From: Flavobacterium sp. TAB 87
Lineage (GTDB): Bacteria > Bacteroidota > Bacteroidia > Flavobacteriales > Flavobacteriaceae
Direction: 5' to 3'
Assembly (NCBI RefSeq): GCF_001529295.1
Contig: NZ_LLWK01000038.1
Location: 620,001-684,000, forward strand
Length of the DNA stretch: 64,000 nt
How positions within the stretch are numbered: position 1 is the stretch's first letter; each line of letters begins with the position of its first letter. Both the position numbers and the translations under genes were made by a program. Shown one piece after another: positions 17,059 to 26,715 of the stretch. The notes under the pieces are model-generated. The model ran no database searches. It was not told where the DNA came from and saw only the letters and a program-made list of their open reading frames with translations.

Positions 17059-17409
17059 ATGAAAAGAAGGCAGCTCCTACTAAGTTTTACTTTGGCGATG
17101 ACCGTATTGTTCTCAATACTGTTTCAATCGATACATAGTTATGAGCATTTGGTAACACAGCTTACCGAAAAAGAATGCCGCCATCAATACAACAATAACA
17201 ATCATACCGAAGTAACCCATCACCACCATTCTTTAGAGGTGTGTTATGTGTGTCATTTTGCATTTAGTAGTTATATTAATCCTGCAGAATTTGTATTTCA
17301 GACACTTTCTTTTCAAAATGTAACTCCTTATTTTTTCACTTCTTCCGAAACTATTTTTTCGTTTTCAGGAAGTATGTATGCGTATCGCGGACCACCTGCA
17401 GTAGTTTAA
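17059..17409 (+). CDS. His/Cys-rich exported protein, possible metal binder
   Basis: A 116-residue protein starting at ATG 17059. The track-length frame starts nine bases earlier at TTG, which lies inside a -7 element (TATCTTTG, 17045-17052), so the ATG is preferred. The N-terminus is a signal peptide or anchor (LLLSFTLAMTVLFSILFQ). It is followed by clustered metal-type ligands: ECRH, HTEVTHHHH and CYVCH within about residues 37-65. It ends with a Phe/Tyr-rich section. I recognise no family. The next gene is a TonB-dependent receptor in the same direction. Together they suggest metal (for example zinc) handling in the envelope, but this is inferred from residue content and context only. Confidence 0.7.
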   Translation: MKRRQLLLSFTLAMTVLFSILFQSIHSYEHLVTQLTEKECRHQYNNNNHTEVTHHHHSLEVCYVCHFAFSSYINPAEFVFQTLSFQNVTPYFFTSSETIFSFSGSMYAYRGPPAVV

Positions 17410-17586
17410 ATTCTTTTTTTGTTAAATCAGTTGATTTCAATTGTCGTTCTGCGCCGTTTTTTAAAGCTTGGCGAAGGAAACTTTTTTATTCTTATACTTT
17501 TTTATCAAAAAAATTCGCTCGCAGAGATTTAGAAGATTCAAAAGGTTACAGATCCGAGAAATCTAAAGATTCTTTGTAAAAATTAT

Positions 17587-17619
17587 CAATCAAGTATAAC
17601 CTCAAGTTTTACTTGATTG
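17587..17619 (+). promoter_or_regulatory. Perfect 10-bp inverted repeat upstream of TonB receptor
   Basis: CAATCAAGTA (17587-17596) and its exact complement TACTTGATTG (17610-17619), separated by 13 nt, end 32 nt before the receptor ATG. Either an operator for a dimeric regulator or an mRNA stem-loop. The 242-nt gap 17410-17651 holds nothing else I can name. Confidence 0.5.
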
Positions 17620-17651
17620 TCATTCACTATTTACACGATACCATTCACAAG

Positions 17652-19859
17652 ATGAAAAAATATATTATAGCCTTATTTCTAGGGTTCTCAGCATTGGTTA
17701 ATGCGCAAAATTCGGTTTCAGGAACCGTTACCAATAATCATAAACAAGCACTACCCGGAGTCTCGGTTTATATTCCCGAATTGCACAAAGGAACCACGAC
17801 TGACGGCGACGGAACGTACAGTTTTATAAATTTACCCAATGGAAATTTCAGAATTGCTTTTACGTATGTAGGCTACAAAACCATCAATAAAGTCATCGAA
17901 AGATTAGAAAAAGATACGATTTTAAACATTGAAATGGAAGAAGCTGTGCTAGAAATGGATGAGGTTATTGTGTCGACTCCTTTCAATAAAATGCAATCTC
18001 AGAATGTTATGAAAGTGGAACACGAAAGTGTGAAGTCGTTGCAACAAAAGGGAACAGCTACATTAATCGAAGGATTGGCTACAATACCAGGAGTTTCGCA
18101 AGTGTCGACCGGAACTTCAATTGGTAAACCGGTAATTCGTGGCTTGAGCGGCAACCGAGTTTTGGTCTATTCGCAAGGTGTTCGAATCGAAAATCAACAA
18201 TTTGGCGACGAGCATGGTTTGGGTTTAAACGATGCTGGAGTAGAAAGTGTTGAGGTTATTAAAGGACCAGCTTCTTTGTTATACGGATCTGATGCTTTAG
18301 GAGGTGTCTTGTATTTTAATCCCGAAAAATTTGCGGATGCTGGTATTTTTGCCGCAAATTTCAGCCAAAAATATTTCAGTAATACCTTAGGAAGTAATTC
18401 TTCGTTAGGATTAAAAACATCTACCGATAATTGGAGATTTTTAGCACGAGGAACTTACAACACGCATTCTGATTATAAAATTGGAAATGGCGATCGAGTG
18501 ACTAACACGCGCTACAATGAAACCGATTTTAAAACAGGAATTGGATACAGCAACACCAAATTTTCTACGGTTCTGCGGTACAATTTCAATGCTTTAAATT
18601 TAGGAATTCCAGAAGAGGGAGTTGCAGAACAATCGCATAGTAAAAGTCCAGAGTTTCCACGTCAAGGAGTTTTTAACCATTTGTTGAGCTTGAACAACGT
18701 AATCTATTTTGGAAGTTCAAAACTAGATCTCGATTTGGGATATATTGCAAACGATCGAAGCGAATTTGAAGACAGTAATGAAGCTGCATTGCACATGAAG
18801 TTGAATACGTTGAACTATAACGCAAAATATCATTTACCAAAGCTAGGAAATTTTGAAACTATCGTTGGAGTGCAAGGAATGCATCAAACCAATGTTAATT
18901 TGGGAGAAGAGTTTTTAATTCCAAATGCCACAACCAATGATTTTGGTGCTTTTGGTACTGTGAACTACGAATGGAATTCACATGTTTTACAAGCGGGATT
19001 GCGTTTTGACAATCGAAAATTGACCGCTACAGAACATAGAATAGTTGGGGAGGAAGGTTATTTTGAAGCTTTAGACAAATCTTTTGATAGTTTTAATGCA
19101 TCTTTAGGTTACAAAACTAATTTAGCAGACGCATTGACGATGCGACTGAATGTCGCCACTGGATTTAGAGCTCCGAATTTAGCGGAGTTAACATCAAACG
19201 GCGTACACGAAGGAACAAATCGGTATGAGGTCGGTAACAGCGCGCTAAAGACTGAACAAAATGTACAAACCGATTTGAATTTGGAGTACAAAAACACGCA
19301 CATTGAGTTTTTTGTAAACGGATTTTACAATCACATCAATAATTATATCTATGCCGCTGCAACTGGTGCTGTTAAAGACGCTACCGACGTTTTTGCATAC
19401 ACACAAAATAATGCCCAATTGTATGGAGGTGAAGTAGGCTTGCATTTGCACCCGCATCCGTTAGATTGGTTGCATTTTGAAACTAGTTTTGAAACGGTTA
19501 CAGCCAAACAGCAAGACGGTTCTTATTTACCTTTAATACCGGCAAACAACTGGAACAATACGATTCGAACTGAATTCGAAATAAAAAATTGGCTGAATGA
19601 AGGATTTGCTACTTTTAATGTAAATACGACACTAAAGCAAAATAATGTTTCTGGTTTTGAAACAGCATCACCAGATTATACTCTAATTAATCTTGGTTTA
19701 GGAGGAACGGTACAATTGGGTAAGATGAATTTCGATGTCTTGTTAAACGCCAATAATGTATTCGACAAACAATATGTAGCGCATCTTTCTCGACTTAAAA
19801 CGGATGGTATTCCTAATATTGGAAGAAATATTGTTTTAGGACTAAATTTTACTTTATAA
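17652..19859 (+). CDS. TonB-dependent outer-membrane receptor
   Basis: A 735-residue protein from ATG 17652, which begins a clear signal peptide (MKKYIIALFLGFSALVNAQ). Domains in order: carboxypeptidase-regulatory-like beta-sandwich (about 20-105: VSGTVTNNHKQALPGVSVYI), plug (about 115-235, with GKPVIRGLSGNRVLVYSQG and VIKGPASLLYGSDALGG), then a 22-strand barrel ending LNFTL. It takes up a substrate across the outer membrane using TonB energy. Several plug features (ENQQFGDEHGLGLND and the following) resemble zinc/copper-type receptors such as ZnuD relatives, and His-rich patches (HLHPHP) occur in the barrel. With the His-rich protein upstream, metal uptake is the best guess. An inverted repeat lies in its leader. 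Confidence 0.85.
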   Translation: MKKYIIALFLGFSALVNAQNSVSGTVTNNHKQALPGVSVYIPELHKGTTTDGDGTYSFINLPNGNFRIAFTYVGYKTINKVIERLEKDTILNIEMEEAVLEMDEVIVSTPFNKMQSQNVMKVEHESVKSLQQKGTATLIEGLATIPGVSQVSTGTSIGKPVIRGLSGNRVLVYSQGVRIENQQFGDEHGLGLNDAGVESVEVIKGPASLLYGSDALGGVLYFNPEKFADAGIFAANFSQKYFSNTLGSNSSLGLKTSTDNWRFLARGTYNTHSDYKIGNGDRVTNTRYNETDFKTGIGYSNTKFSTVLRYNFNALNLGIPEEGVAEQSHSKSPEFPRQGVFNHLLSLNNVIYFGSSKLDLDLGYIANDRSEFEDSNEAALHMKLNTLNYNAKYHLPKLGNFETIVGVQGMHQTNVNLGEEFLIPNATTNDFGAFGTVNYEWNSHVLQAGLRFDNRKLTATEHRIVGEEGYFEALDKSFDSFNASLGYKTNLADALTMRLNVATGFRAPNLAELTSNGVHEGTNRYEVGNSALKTEQNVQTDLNLEYKNTHIEFFVNGFYNHINNYIYAAATGAVKDATDVFAYTQNNAQLYGGEVGLHLHPHPLDWLHFETSFETVTAKQQDGSYLPLIPANNWNNTIRTEFEIKNWLNEGFATFNVNTTLKQNNVSGFETASPDYTLINLGLGGTVQLGKMNFDVLLNANNVFDKQYVAHLSRLKTDGIPNIGRNIVLGLNFTL

Positions 19860-20025
19860 TTTTCTGGAAGGAAAGTTTATAAAAAATAGTGTTCAAAATA
19901 ATTTAAAACTTCAATTAAGCTGAGGATTTAAGTGTTACTCTGTTCTTCAAAGATGAACTTTGGGGTTTAAAACTTTTATTCTAACATAAATTCTTATTTT
20001 TGTTATAACTCATAAAATCAAACTA

Positions 20026-22146
20026 ATGAACAAATTACTAATTGCTATGGCTGTAACAGCAACCACTGCTGCTTTTGGACAGAATCAAAAAGGCGGCTCA
20101 ATTTCTTATCCTGAAAGTAAAAAAGGAACAACGGTTGATACTTATTTTGACGTAAAAGTTGCCGATCCGTACCGTTGGCTTGAAGACGATCGATCGGTAG
20201 AAACAGAAGCTTGGGTAAAAGCACAGAACAAAGTTACATACGATTATTTAGATCAAATTCCGTTTCGTGATGCATTGAAAAAGCGAATGGAGCAATTGTG
20301 GAATTACGAAAAAATTGGTGCGCCATCAATCGAGGGCAAAGCAACGTATTATTATAAAAATAACGGTTTACAAAATCAGTCGGTTTTGTATAAGAAAGGA
20401 AAAGACGGTAAAGATGTGGTTTTTTTAGATGCCAATACTTTTTCTAAAGATGGAACTACTTCTTTAGGCGGTGTTGATTTCTCTAAAGACGGATCCAAAG
20501 TAGCTTACGCAATTTCTGAAGGCGGTAGCGACTGGAGAAAAGTAATTATTATGGATGCCGTTTCTCATAAAATATTAGAAGATACTATTACAGATGTAAA
20601 ATTTAGTGGTGTTTCGTGGAAAGGGAATGAAGGATTTTACTATTCTAGTTATGATAAGCCAGAGGGAAGTCAGCTGTCTGCTAAAACAGACCAACACAAA
20701 TTGTATTTTCATAAATTAGGAACCGCTCAGAAAGACGATACTCTTATTTTTGGGTTGAAAGAAAAAAGAAGATATGTAGGCGGCTATGTTACCGAAGACG
20801 ATCGTTATTTAGTCATTTCTGCAGCAAACGCTACTTATGGTAATGAATTGTATATTCAAGATTTAAAGACACCAAATAGCCCTATTGTAACGATAGTTGA
20901 TAATTTTAATAGTAGCAGTAGAATTATTGATAACGTAGGAACTAAATTGTTTATTGAAACGGATTTGAACGCTCCTAACCAAAAAATTGTAACAGTTGAT
21001 GTTCAAAATCCAAAACCAGAAAACTGGAAAGAGTTTATTAAAGAAACCGAAAATGTATTGACTCCAACTACGGGTGGTGGCTATATTTTTGCTAATTACA
21101 TGAAAGATGCTGTTTCGTTTGTGCAACAATACGATTATAGCGGGAAACTAGTTCGCGAGATTAAGTTGCCAGCACTAGGAACTGCAGGTGGTTTTGGAGG
21201 TAAAAAAGAAGAGAAATTATTGTATTACTCTTTCGCAAATTATATAACTCCAGGGACTATTTATTCATTCGATCCAAAATCGGGTAAGTCAAGTATTTAT
21301 CAACAACCAAAAGTCGATTTCAAGAGTGAAAATTACGAGTCTAAACAAGTTTTTTATACCTCAAAAGACGGAACGAAAGTACCGATGATGATTACTTATA
21401 AAAAAGGATTAAAATTAAATGGTCAAAACCCAACTATTTTATACGGTTACGGAGGATTCAACATCAGTTTAACACCGAGTTTTAGTATTGCAAATGCGGT
21501 TTGGTTAGAAAATGGAGGTGTATATGCGGTGCCAAATTTACGTGGTGGTGGTGAATATGGTAAAAAATGGCACGATGCTGGAACAAAAATGGAAAAACAA
21601 AATGTATTTGATGATTTCATCGCTGCAGGAGAATATTTAATTGCACAAAAATACACGTCAAGTGATTTTTTAGCGGTTAGAGGTGGTTCAAACGGAGGCT
21701 TGTTAGTAGGGGCAACCATGACACAGCGTCCTGATTTGATGAAAGTTGCGTTGCCAGCGGTAGGAGTTTTAGACATGTTGCGTTACCATACCTTTACAGC
21801 AGGTGCAGGTTGGGCGTACGATTATGGAACAGCACAAGACAGTAAAGAAATGTTTGATTATCTAAAAGCCTATTCGCCTGTGCAAAATGTAAAAGCAGGA
21901 GTGCAGTATCCCGCAACAATGGTTACAACGGGAGATCATGATGATAGAGTGGTGCCAGCGCATAGTTTTAAATTTGCCGCAGAATTGCAGGACAAACAAA
22001 CAGGAACTAATCCAGTTCTTATTCGCATTGATGTGAAAGCAGGACATGGTGCAGGAAAATCTGTTGCGGCTACCATTCAAGAAAATGTAGATGTGCAAGC
22101 CTTTACTTTATTTAATATGGGAGTAAAAGAATTGCCTAAAAACTAA
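20026..22146 (+). CDS. Prolyl oligopeptidase (S9A)
   Basis: A 706-residue serine peptidase, close to the length of mammalian prolyl oligopeptidase plus a signal peptide ([19 protein letters not shown]). Residues about 30-420 form a seven-bladed propeller lid, starting with the typical DPYRWLEDD. The alpha/beta hydrolase domain holds the nucleophile S555 in GGSNGG, the Asp in the DHDDRVVP motif (637 onward) and H674 in GHGAGK. It cleaves short peptides after proline in the periplasm. A -7 element TATTTTTG stands upstream. It is a single gene, between the TonB receptor and the HPF gene, and no functional link with either is evident. Confidence 0.92.
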   Translation: MNKLLIAMAVTATTAAFGQNQKGGSISYPESKKGTTVDTYFDVKVADPYRWLEDDRSVETEAWVKAQNKVTYDYLDQIPFRDALKKRMEQLWNYEKIGAPSIEGKATYYYKNNGLQNQSVLYKKGKDGKDVVFLDANTFSKDGTTSLGGVDFSKDGSKVAYAISEGGSDWRKVIIMDAVSHKILEDTITDVKFSGVSWKGNEGFYYSSYDKPEGSQLSAKTDQHKLYFHKLGTAQKDDTLIFGLKEKRRYVGGYVTEDDRYLVISAANATYGNELYIQDLKTPNSPIVTIVDNFNSSSRIIDNVGTKLFIETDLNAPNQKIVTVDVQNPKPENWKEFIKETENVLTPTTGGGYIFANYMKDAVSFVQQYDYSGKLVREIKLPALGTAGGFGGKKEEKLLYYSFANYITPGTIYSFDPKSGKSSIYQQPKVDFKSENYESKQVFYTSKDGTKVPMMITYKKGLKLNGQNPTILYGYGGFNISLTPSFSIANAVWLENGGVYAVPNLRGGGEYGKKWHDAGTKMEKQNVFDDFIAAGEYLIAQKYTSSDFLAVRGGSNGGLLVGATMTQRPDLMKVALPAVGVLDMLRYHTFTAGAGWAYDYGTAQDSKEMFDYLKAYSPVQNVKAGVQYPATMVTTGDHDDRVVPAHSFKFAAELQDKQTGTNPVLIRIDVKAGHGAGKSVAATIQENVDVQAFTLFNMGVKELPKN

Positions 22147-22255
22147 AAAAGCGGTTGATCTAAAGGGATTATTGTGATTAAAATTACGATTGTGGAGAAG
22201 GATTCGTTATTTCATAAAATTGTATTAATTAAGCTGCTTTAGAACGAAAATTAAG

Positions 22256-22263
22256 TAACTTTG
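22256..22263 (+). promoter_or_regulatory. -7 element of the HPF gene
   Basis: TAACTTTG fully matches TAnnTTTG; a CTG (22234-22236) stands at the TTG position, 19 nt upstream. It shows that the frame's upstream TTG codon is not the start. Confidence 0.5.
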
Positions 22264-22290
22264 AGAGACAATCAATTAAAAACTATTTTT

Positions 22291-22605
22291 ATGAAAGTAC
22301 AAATTAACACAGACAAACATATAGAAGGACACGCGCGTTTAGAAGCTTATTTTTCTACAGAAATTGAAAAATCATTGTCTCGTTTCGAATCTAAAATTAC
22401 TAGAATAGAAGTGCATTTAGGTGATGTAAACGGAGATAAGGCTGGAGGAAATGATAAACGTTGTCTAATTGAAGCGAGACCCGTAAATATGCAACCAATT
22501 GTTGTTACCGATACTGCAGACTCTGTAGAGAAAGCGTTTCATGTAGCAATTGATAAAATGAGAAAAACGTTAACTACAACTTTCGAAAAACAAAAAACAC
22601 ATTAA
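22291..22605 (+). CDS. hpf: HPF/RaiA-type ribosome hibernation factor
   Basis: A 104-residue protein from ATG 22291. It matches the short HPF/YfiA fold: beta-strand MKVQINTDKHIEG, helix RLEAYFSTEIEKSLSRFE, then strands including IEVHLGDVNG and RCLIEARP, and a C-terminal helix (VEKAFHVAIDKMRKTL) that lies in the ribosome decoding centre. These proteins bind the 30S subunit when growth stops and keep ribosomes inactive. The size equals that of short HPF (about 95-115) and there is no long dimerisation tail. It is monocistronic, with a strong terminator. Confidence 0.85.
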   Translation: MKVQINTDKHIEGHARLEAYFSTEIEKSLSRFESKITRIEVHLGDVNGDKAGGNDKRCLIEARPVNMQPIVVTDTADSVEKAFHVAIDKMRKTLTTTFEKQKTH

Positions 22606-22629
22606 TATCGATTCGATTTATAACAATTG

Positions 22630-22657
22630 AAATGGCGCTATCTTATAGCGCCATTTT
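22630..22657 (+). terminator. Terminator of hpf
   Basis: AATGGCGCTA (22631-22640) pairs with TAGCGCCATT (22646-22655), a perfect 10-bp stem with a 5-nt loop and trailing T residues. Confidence 0.9.
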
Positions 22658-22710
22658 GTTTTAGAGAAAGACCTCAGAAAAGGATATACTTTTTGATTAA
22701 CTAAAATATT

Positions 22711-23226
22711 ATGCCGATGAAAATTAAAATATTTACAGTTTTTACACTGCTATTTTTTGTCTCGATTACTGCTACGGCTCATAATCAAACAGCTAAGCAG
22801 CAAATTAACGAAACCATTGATGCTTGGCATAAAGCGGCTGCCGAAGCTAATTTTGATCTTTATTTTAAAATGATGACTGCTGACGCTATTTTTATTGGGA
22901 CAGATGCGACCGAATACTGGAGTGTCGCTGCATTTAAAACGTTTGCGAAACCATTTTTTGATCTCGGTAAAACCTGGAGATTTACTTCGCTAGAGCGAAA
23001 TGTGTATGTTTCGAAATCAGGAGAGACGGCTTGGTTTGATGAATTATTAGATACGCAAATGAAAATTTGTCGAGGTTCTGGTGTTCTTGTAAAAGTGGGT
23101 GAGCTATGGAAAATTCAGCATTATGTTTTGTCAATGACTATTCCTAACGATAATGTGAAAGCTGTTGTGGCTATAAAAACGACTCTAGAGAATTTAGTTA
23201 CAGAAAGCATTAAGTCTCAAAAATAA
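22711..23226 (+). CDS. Exported SnoaL/NTF2-like protein
   Basis: A 171-residue protein. A signal peptide (MKIKIFTVFTLLFFVSITATAH) starts at the first or the second of two nearby ATGs (22711 or 22717). The mature part is a single NTF2-like cone: INETIDAWHKAAAEANFDLYF, a strand-rich centre with AIFIGTDATEYW, and the C-terminal LVKVGELWKIQHYVLSM. This belongs to the DUF4440/SnoaL_3 type, which binds small molecules or forms dimers, and in most cases has no known reaction. It lies on its own between hpf and trmB. Function beyond the fold cannot be given. Confidence 0.8.
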   Translation: MPMKIKIFTVFTLLFFVSITATAHNQTAKQQINETIDAWHKAAAEANFDLYFKMMTADAIFIGTDATEYWSVAAFKTFAKPFFDLGKTWRFTSLERNVYVSKSGETAWFDELLDTQMKICRGSGVLVKVGELWKIQHYVLSMTIPNDNVKAVVAIKTTLENLVTESIKSQK

Positions 23227-23369
23227 AATAAAACCTGTAATATTAGTGATGATTAAATAGCAGGATTCAATTTGTTTTCTTTGTTTTTAAGCTCCCTTTT
23301 TCTCATTTTTAAATTCGCGTGACGTCGGTTCGTTTATATTGCTTAATTTTGCGCAAATATTTGTAAAAA

Positions 23370-24047
23370 GTGGGGAGTAAAAATAAATTAAAGCGATTCA
23401 GAGAAAACGAGACATTTACTAACGTTTTTCAGCCAAGTAGAGAAGAAGTTGTTGGTAATGAATTTTCACTTCGAGGAAAATGGAATTCAGATTTTTTTAA
23501 AAATGACAATCCAATTATAATTGAATTGGGCTGTGGAAAAGGAGAATATTCGGTAGGATTGGCTGAACGTTATCCAAATAAAAATTTCGTAGGTATTGAC
23601 ATTAAAGGCGCGCGTTTTTGGCGTGGTGCAAAAACTGCTGTTGATACAGGTTTGAATAATGTTGCTTTTGTTCGAACTCAAATCGAACTCATCAATCATA
23701 TTTTTGCAGAAAATGAAGTGGATGAAATTTGGATTACTTTTCCAGATCCACAAATCAAATACAAACGTACCAAACACCGTATGACCAATTCGGAGTTTTT
23801 AAAATTATATACAAAAATCCTTAAAAAAGACGGAGTTGTAAACTTAAAGACGGATAGTGAATTCATGCACGGATACACACTTGGTCTTTTGCACGGCGAA
23901 GGTCATGAGGTTTTATACGCCAATCACAATGTATACGTAAACGAAGGAAGTCCAGAGGAAGTTACTGCTTTTCAGACGTTTTACGAAAAACAATATTTAG
24001 AAATAAACAAAGCGATTACGTATATTCGTTTTAAAATCAAGATGTAA
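23370..24047 (+). CDS. trmB: tRNA (guanine-46-N7)-methyltransferase
   Basis: A 225-residue enzyme of usual length. The SAM-binding motif is IIELGCGKGEYSV (about 50-62) and the substrate motif is WITFPDPQIKYKRTKHR (about 123-139), both diagnostic of TrmB. It methylates G46 in the variable loop of tRNAs. The start is GTG at 23370, giving MGSKNKLKRF, which matches the conserved N-terminus of the family; there is no better ATG. A -7 element TAATTTTG lies at 23344-23351. The lysE-like and ATL genes follow at 30 and 16 nt, so an operon is likely. Confidence 0.93.
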   Translation: MGSKNKLKRFRENETFTNVFQPSREEVVGNEFSLRGKWNSDFFKNDNPIIIELGCGKGEYSVGLAERYPNKNFVGIDIKGARFWRGAKTAVDTGLNNVAFVRTQIELINHIFAENEVDEIWITFPDPQIKYKRTKHRMTNSEFLKLYTKILKKDGVVNLKTDSEFMHGYTLGLLHGEGHEVLYANHNVYVNEGSPEEVTAFQTFYEKQYLEINKAITYIRFKIKM

Positions 24048-24077
24048 CTCTTTCAATTAATCTGCGAAACGGCTTCT

Positions 24078-24713
24078 ATGACGCTTTTAGTTCCTTTGTT
24101 TTTAGGTTTTATAACTGCTTTTATTGGTATTATTCCGCCGGGATTAATCAATATGACAGCAGCGAAAGTGAATTTAAAAGAAGGTAATAAAAATGCTGTT
24201 TCTTTTGTTTTAGGAGCGGTTTTAGTCATTACTTTTCAAGTGTCGCTTGCTATTTTTTTTGCTAGATCTATTAATGCTAGACCAGATTTGGTAATTTTAT
24301 TGCGCGAAATCGGATTTGTTATTTTTACTATGTTAACGATTTACTTTCTGGGAATCGCAAAAAAGCCGAAATTAAAAGAATCTAAAAACAATCATCGATC
24401 TAAAAAAAGACGTTTCTTCTTAGGAATGCTGCTTTCAGCGCTAAATTTCTTTCCAATACCTTATTATGTGTTTGTTAGTATCACCTTAGCTTCTTACCAT
24501 CTTATTTCTTTCGAAACCAATTACATTACTATTTTTGTTAGCGGTGCCGTTTTAGGTTCGTTTGTAGCTTTTTATACTTATATTTTTTTGTTTCGCAAAA
24601 TTGAAAAAAAAACAGACTCTATTTTAGAAAACATGAACATTATCATCGGCACAATAACTGGAGTGGTGGCATTTTTGACCTTAATCAATATTGCGAAATA
24701 CTATTTCGAATAA
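24078..24713 (+). CDS. LysE family transporter
   Basis: A 211-residue membrane protein with six predicted helices. The N-terminal FITAFIGIIPPGLINMTAAKV contains the conserved PPG of the LysE/RhtB superfamily. A second helix pair starts near NAVSFVLGAVLVITFQVSL, and a basic loop (KKPKLKESKNNHRSKKRR) separates the halves. The C-terminal half has three more helices. LysE-type proteins export amino acids or related compounds; the substrate is unknown. Downstream of trmB in a tight operon with the ATL gene. Confidence 0.82.
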   Translation: MTLLVPLFLGFITAFIGIIPPGLINMTAAKVNLKEGNKNAVSFVLGAVLVITFQVSLAIFFARSINARPDLVILLREIGFVIFTMLTIYFLGIAKKPKLKESKNNHRSKKRRFFLGMLLSALNFFPIPYYVFVSITLASYHLISFETNYITIFVSGAVLGSFVAFYTYIFLFRKIEKKTDSILENMNIIIGTITGVVAFLTLINIAKYYFE

Positions 24714-24729
24714 GTCTAAAATTGTAGCA

Positions 24730-25062
24730 ATGGAAAGCGAAAGTTTTTTTGAACGTGTGTATACCATCACCAAATTAATTCCGTACGGGAGAGTGAGTTC
24801 TTTTGGTGCGATTGCCAAAGCATTAGGAACAGCACGATCTGCACGAATGGTCGGTTGGGCGCTTAATGCATCGCACAACCGCGAAGACGTGCCTGCGCAC
24901 CGTGTGGTGAATAGGAACGGACTACTCACCGGAAAAATGCACTTTGATGGAACCAATTTAATGCAACAATTATTAGAAAGTGAAGGAGTGGAAGTTACCG
25001 ATAATCAAGTGGTGGACTTTAAATTACTTTTCTGGCAACCAGAAATAAAATCGGACTACTAA
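24730..25062 (+). CDS. Alkyltransferase-like protein (ATL), no active-site Cys
   Basis: A 110-residue protein from ATG 24730 (a longer upstream extension overlaps lysE and is unlikely). It has the DNA-binding fold of O6-alkylguanine-DNA alkyltransferase: TKLIPYGRVSSFGAIAKALG, SARMVGWALN with the arginine finger, and the active-site motif. That motif is PAHRVVNRNG, where true alkyltransferases have PCHRV; Ala replaces the nucleophilic Cys. ATL proteins bind alkylated bases, flip them and flag the site for nucleotide excision repair. No catalytic repair is expected. It closes the trmB operon. Confidence 0.88.
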   Translation: MESESFFERVYTITKLIPYGRVSSFGAIAKALGTARSARMVGWALNASHNREDVPAHRVVNRNGLLTGKMHFDGTNLMQQLLESEGVEVTDNQVVDFKLLFWQPEIKSDY

Positions 25063-25101
25063 ATAATTAGTAATCCGATTTTGTTAAGAACTGGAGGTCT
25101 T

Positions 25102-26715
25102 CTAAATTTCTTCCTCGTTATATAATAATTTGTACAAACGCTGATCGCGGTCGTAAATATCTGAGAAAAAATTAATTTCACCATTGTCGCTTACCCAAGA
25201 GGTAAAGTATCCAATATAAATTGGTACTGTTTTTTCCATTATATACGGTATTTCCTCTATACCGCCCATCGCTTCATTTACTTTTTCAACCGACCATTTT
25301 GGATCATTTTCCAACATTTTTTCAGCCAGTTCTTTTGCTTTTTCAACATTAATGCACCCGTGGCTAAAAGTTCTACTTTCCAAAGCAAACAAGCTCTTTT
25401 TAGGGGTGTCGTGCATGTAAATATCATTTGGATTAGGGAATAAAAACTTGACTAATCCTAGAGAATTATCAGGTCCAGGTTTCTGTCTGTAGATTCCTTT
25501 TTTTACCTCAATATTTTGTTTTTCTAAATATTCGGGATCTTGTGATGCTTTAAACTTCAGTTCATTTTCTATAATACTTTTCGGAATGTACCAATACGGA
25601 CTAAAGACAATTCGATCGATGTTTCCACTAAAAATAACAGTTTCATTCATTCTAGTTCCAACAAAAACATTCGATTCGAGCTCGCGTTTTCCATCTTTTA
25701 TATAACTCAATTTGAATGACGGAATATTGATCATTACATATTGTTCTTGTTTCTCTAAAGTAGGCGGAATCCATCTGCAACGTTCCATGTTGATCATTAT
25801 GGTCTCAATCAATTTTTCAATTGGAGTATTTAATAATCGAATATGTTCCGGTGTAATTTTGTAATTCAAGGTGAGTCCGTTTCTTTTTTTATAATTTAAA
25901 ACGCCAGCCATCATTTCTTCATCGTATAAATTCTTTTTAGAATCTTCTTTTAAATCGCCAAGAATATACAAGCGGTGGCGAACTTGTGCAAGTGTAGTAG
26001 CACTGTCAAAAGGTTTATAGTCTTTGTAAATGCTATCGGTATGTATGGGCTGCCAGTCTTTCTTCTTTTCAATGGCTTTATATTTTTTTAAAGCTTCTTC
26101 TAGTTTGTAATATTGACTGAATAAAACATTGTTATTTTCATTAAGTAAGTTAGGCTGAACTAATAACGAATCTAGTATTTTCTCATAAGAAATCTCTTTT
26201 TTTGGTAAGTACCAACCCAACTCTTTTACCTTTTTTTCATCAAGACCGTCGTACACTTTGTCGGCATAGTAAATGTACATGCACGTCAACAAAATTTCAG
26301 CATTCATTTTGGATGGTTTCTGTGCAGCGGTTTCATTAAAAATTTGATCAATTTCTTCTTTATACGGAATCTTAGATTTTAATCCAAATTCATTCTGCAT
26401 CGACTGAAATTTGGCATATAGTAAATGGCCCAATTCGTCAATACTTCTATCATCGTACCAAATGGTGCTGTAATTTCTGGCCGTGTACAAATTCTCGGTA
26501 ATACTTCTGTATTTTTTAAATTTTGGATATTTTTTAAAAAATGTATCAAAACCAGTAACTGTGACATAAAATACAGAATCTCTTTTGATTTTGTTCTCAG
26601 TAGAGAATTCATTAAGTAAATAACTCGTATTTCTATTCTCGGCTTTAATAGGTGTCAATAAGAATAATGACAGTACAAATGCCATTGCAAAAGTAATATT
26701 TTTCATGTTTTTCAT
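25102..26715 (-). CDS. L,D-transpeptidase (YkuD), YcbB/LdtD-like
   Basis: A 537-residue exported protein with a signal peptide (MKNITFAMAFVLSLFLLTPIKA). The middle part (about 60-280) resembles the scaffold and peptidoglycan-binding-like regions of the large LdtD type, e.g. LAQVRHRLYILGDL and MAGVLNYKKRNGLT. The YkuD catalytic domain occupies about 310-500: the signature HGCIN has C454 preceded by SHG, and WYIPKSIIENE lies before it. It forms 3-3 cross-links in the periplasmic peptidoglycan. The LdtD of E. coli (615 residues) has the same plan. The gene is convergent with the ATL operon and divergent from mrp. Confidence 0.88.
   Translation of the reverse strand: MKNMKNITFAMAFVLSLFLLTPIKAENRNTSYLLNEFSTENKIKRDSVFYVTVTGFDTFFKKYPKFKKYRSITENLYTARNYSTIWYDDRSIDELGHLLYAKFQSMQNEFGLKSKIPYKEEIDQIFNETAAQKPSKMNAEILLTCMYIYYADKVYDGLDEKKVKELGWYLPKKEISYEKILDSLLVQPNLLNENNNVLFSQYYKLEEALKKYKAIEKKKDWQPIHTDSIYKDYKPFDSATTLAQVRHRLYILGDLKEDSKKNLYDEEMMAGVLNYKKRNGLTLNYKITPEHIRLLNTPIEKLIETIMINMERCRWIPPTLEKQEQYVMINIPSFKLSYIKDGKRELESNVFVGTRMNETVIFSGNIDRIVFSPYWYIPKSIIENELKFKASQDPEYLEKQNIEVKKGIYRQKPGPDNSLGLVKFLFPNPNDIYMHDTPKKSLFALESRTFSHGCINVEKAKELAEKMLENDPKWSVEKVNEAMGGIEEIPYIMEKTVPIYIGYFTSWVSDNGEINFFSDIYDRDQRLYKLLYNEEEI

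Noticed and set aside
17520..17580. Imperfect direct repeats of GAGATTTAGAAGATTC type upstream of the TonB receptor
   Set aside because: Several mismatches, low complexity and no regular spacing.
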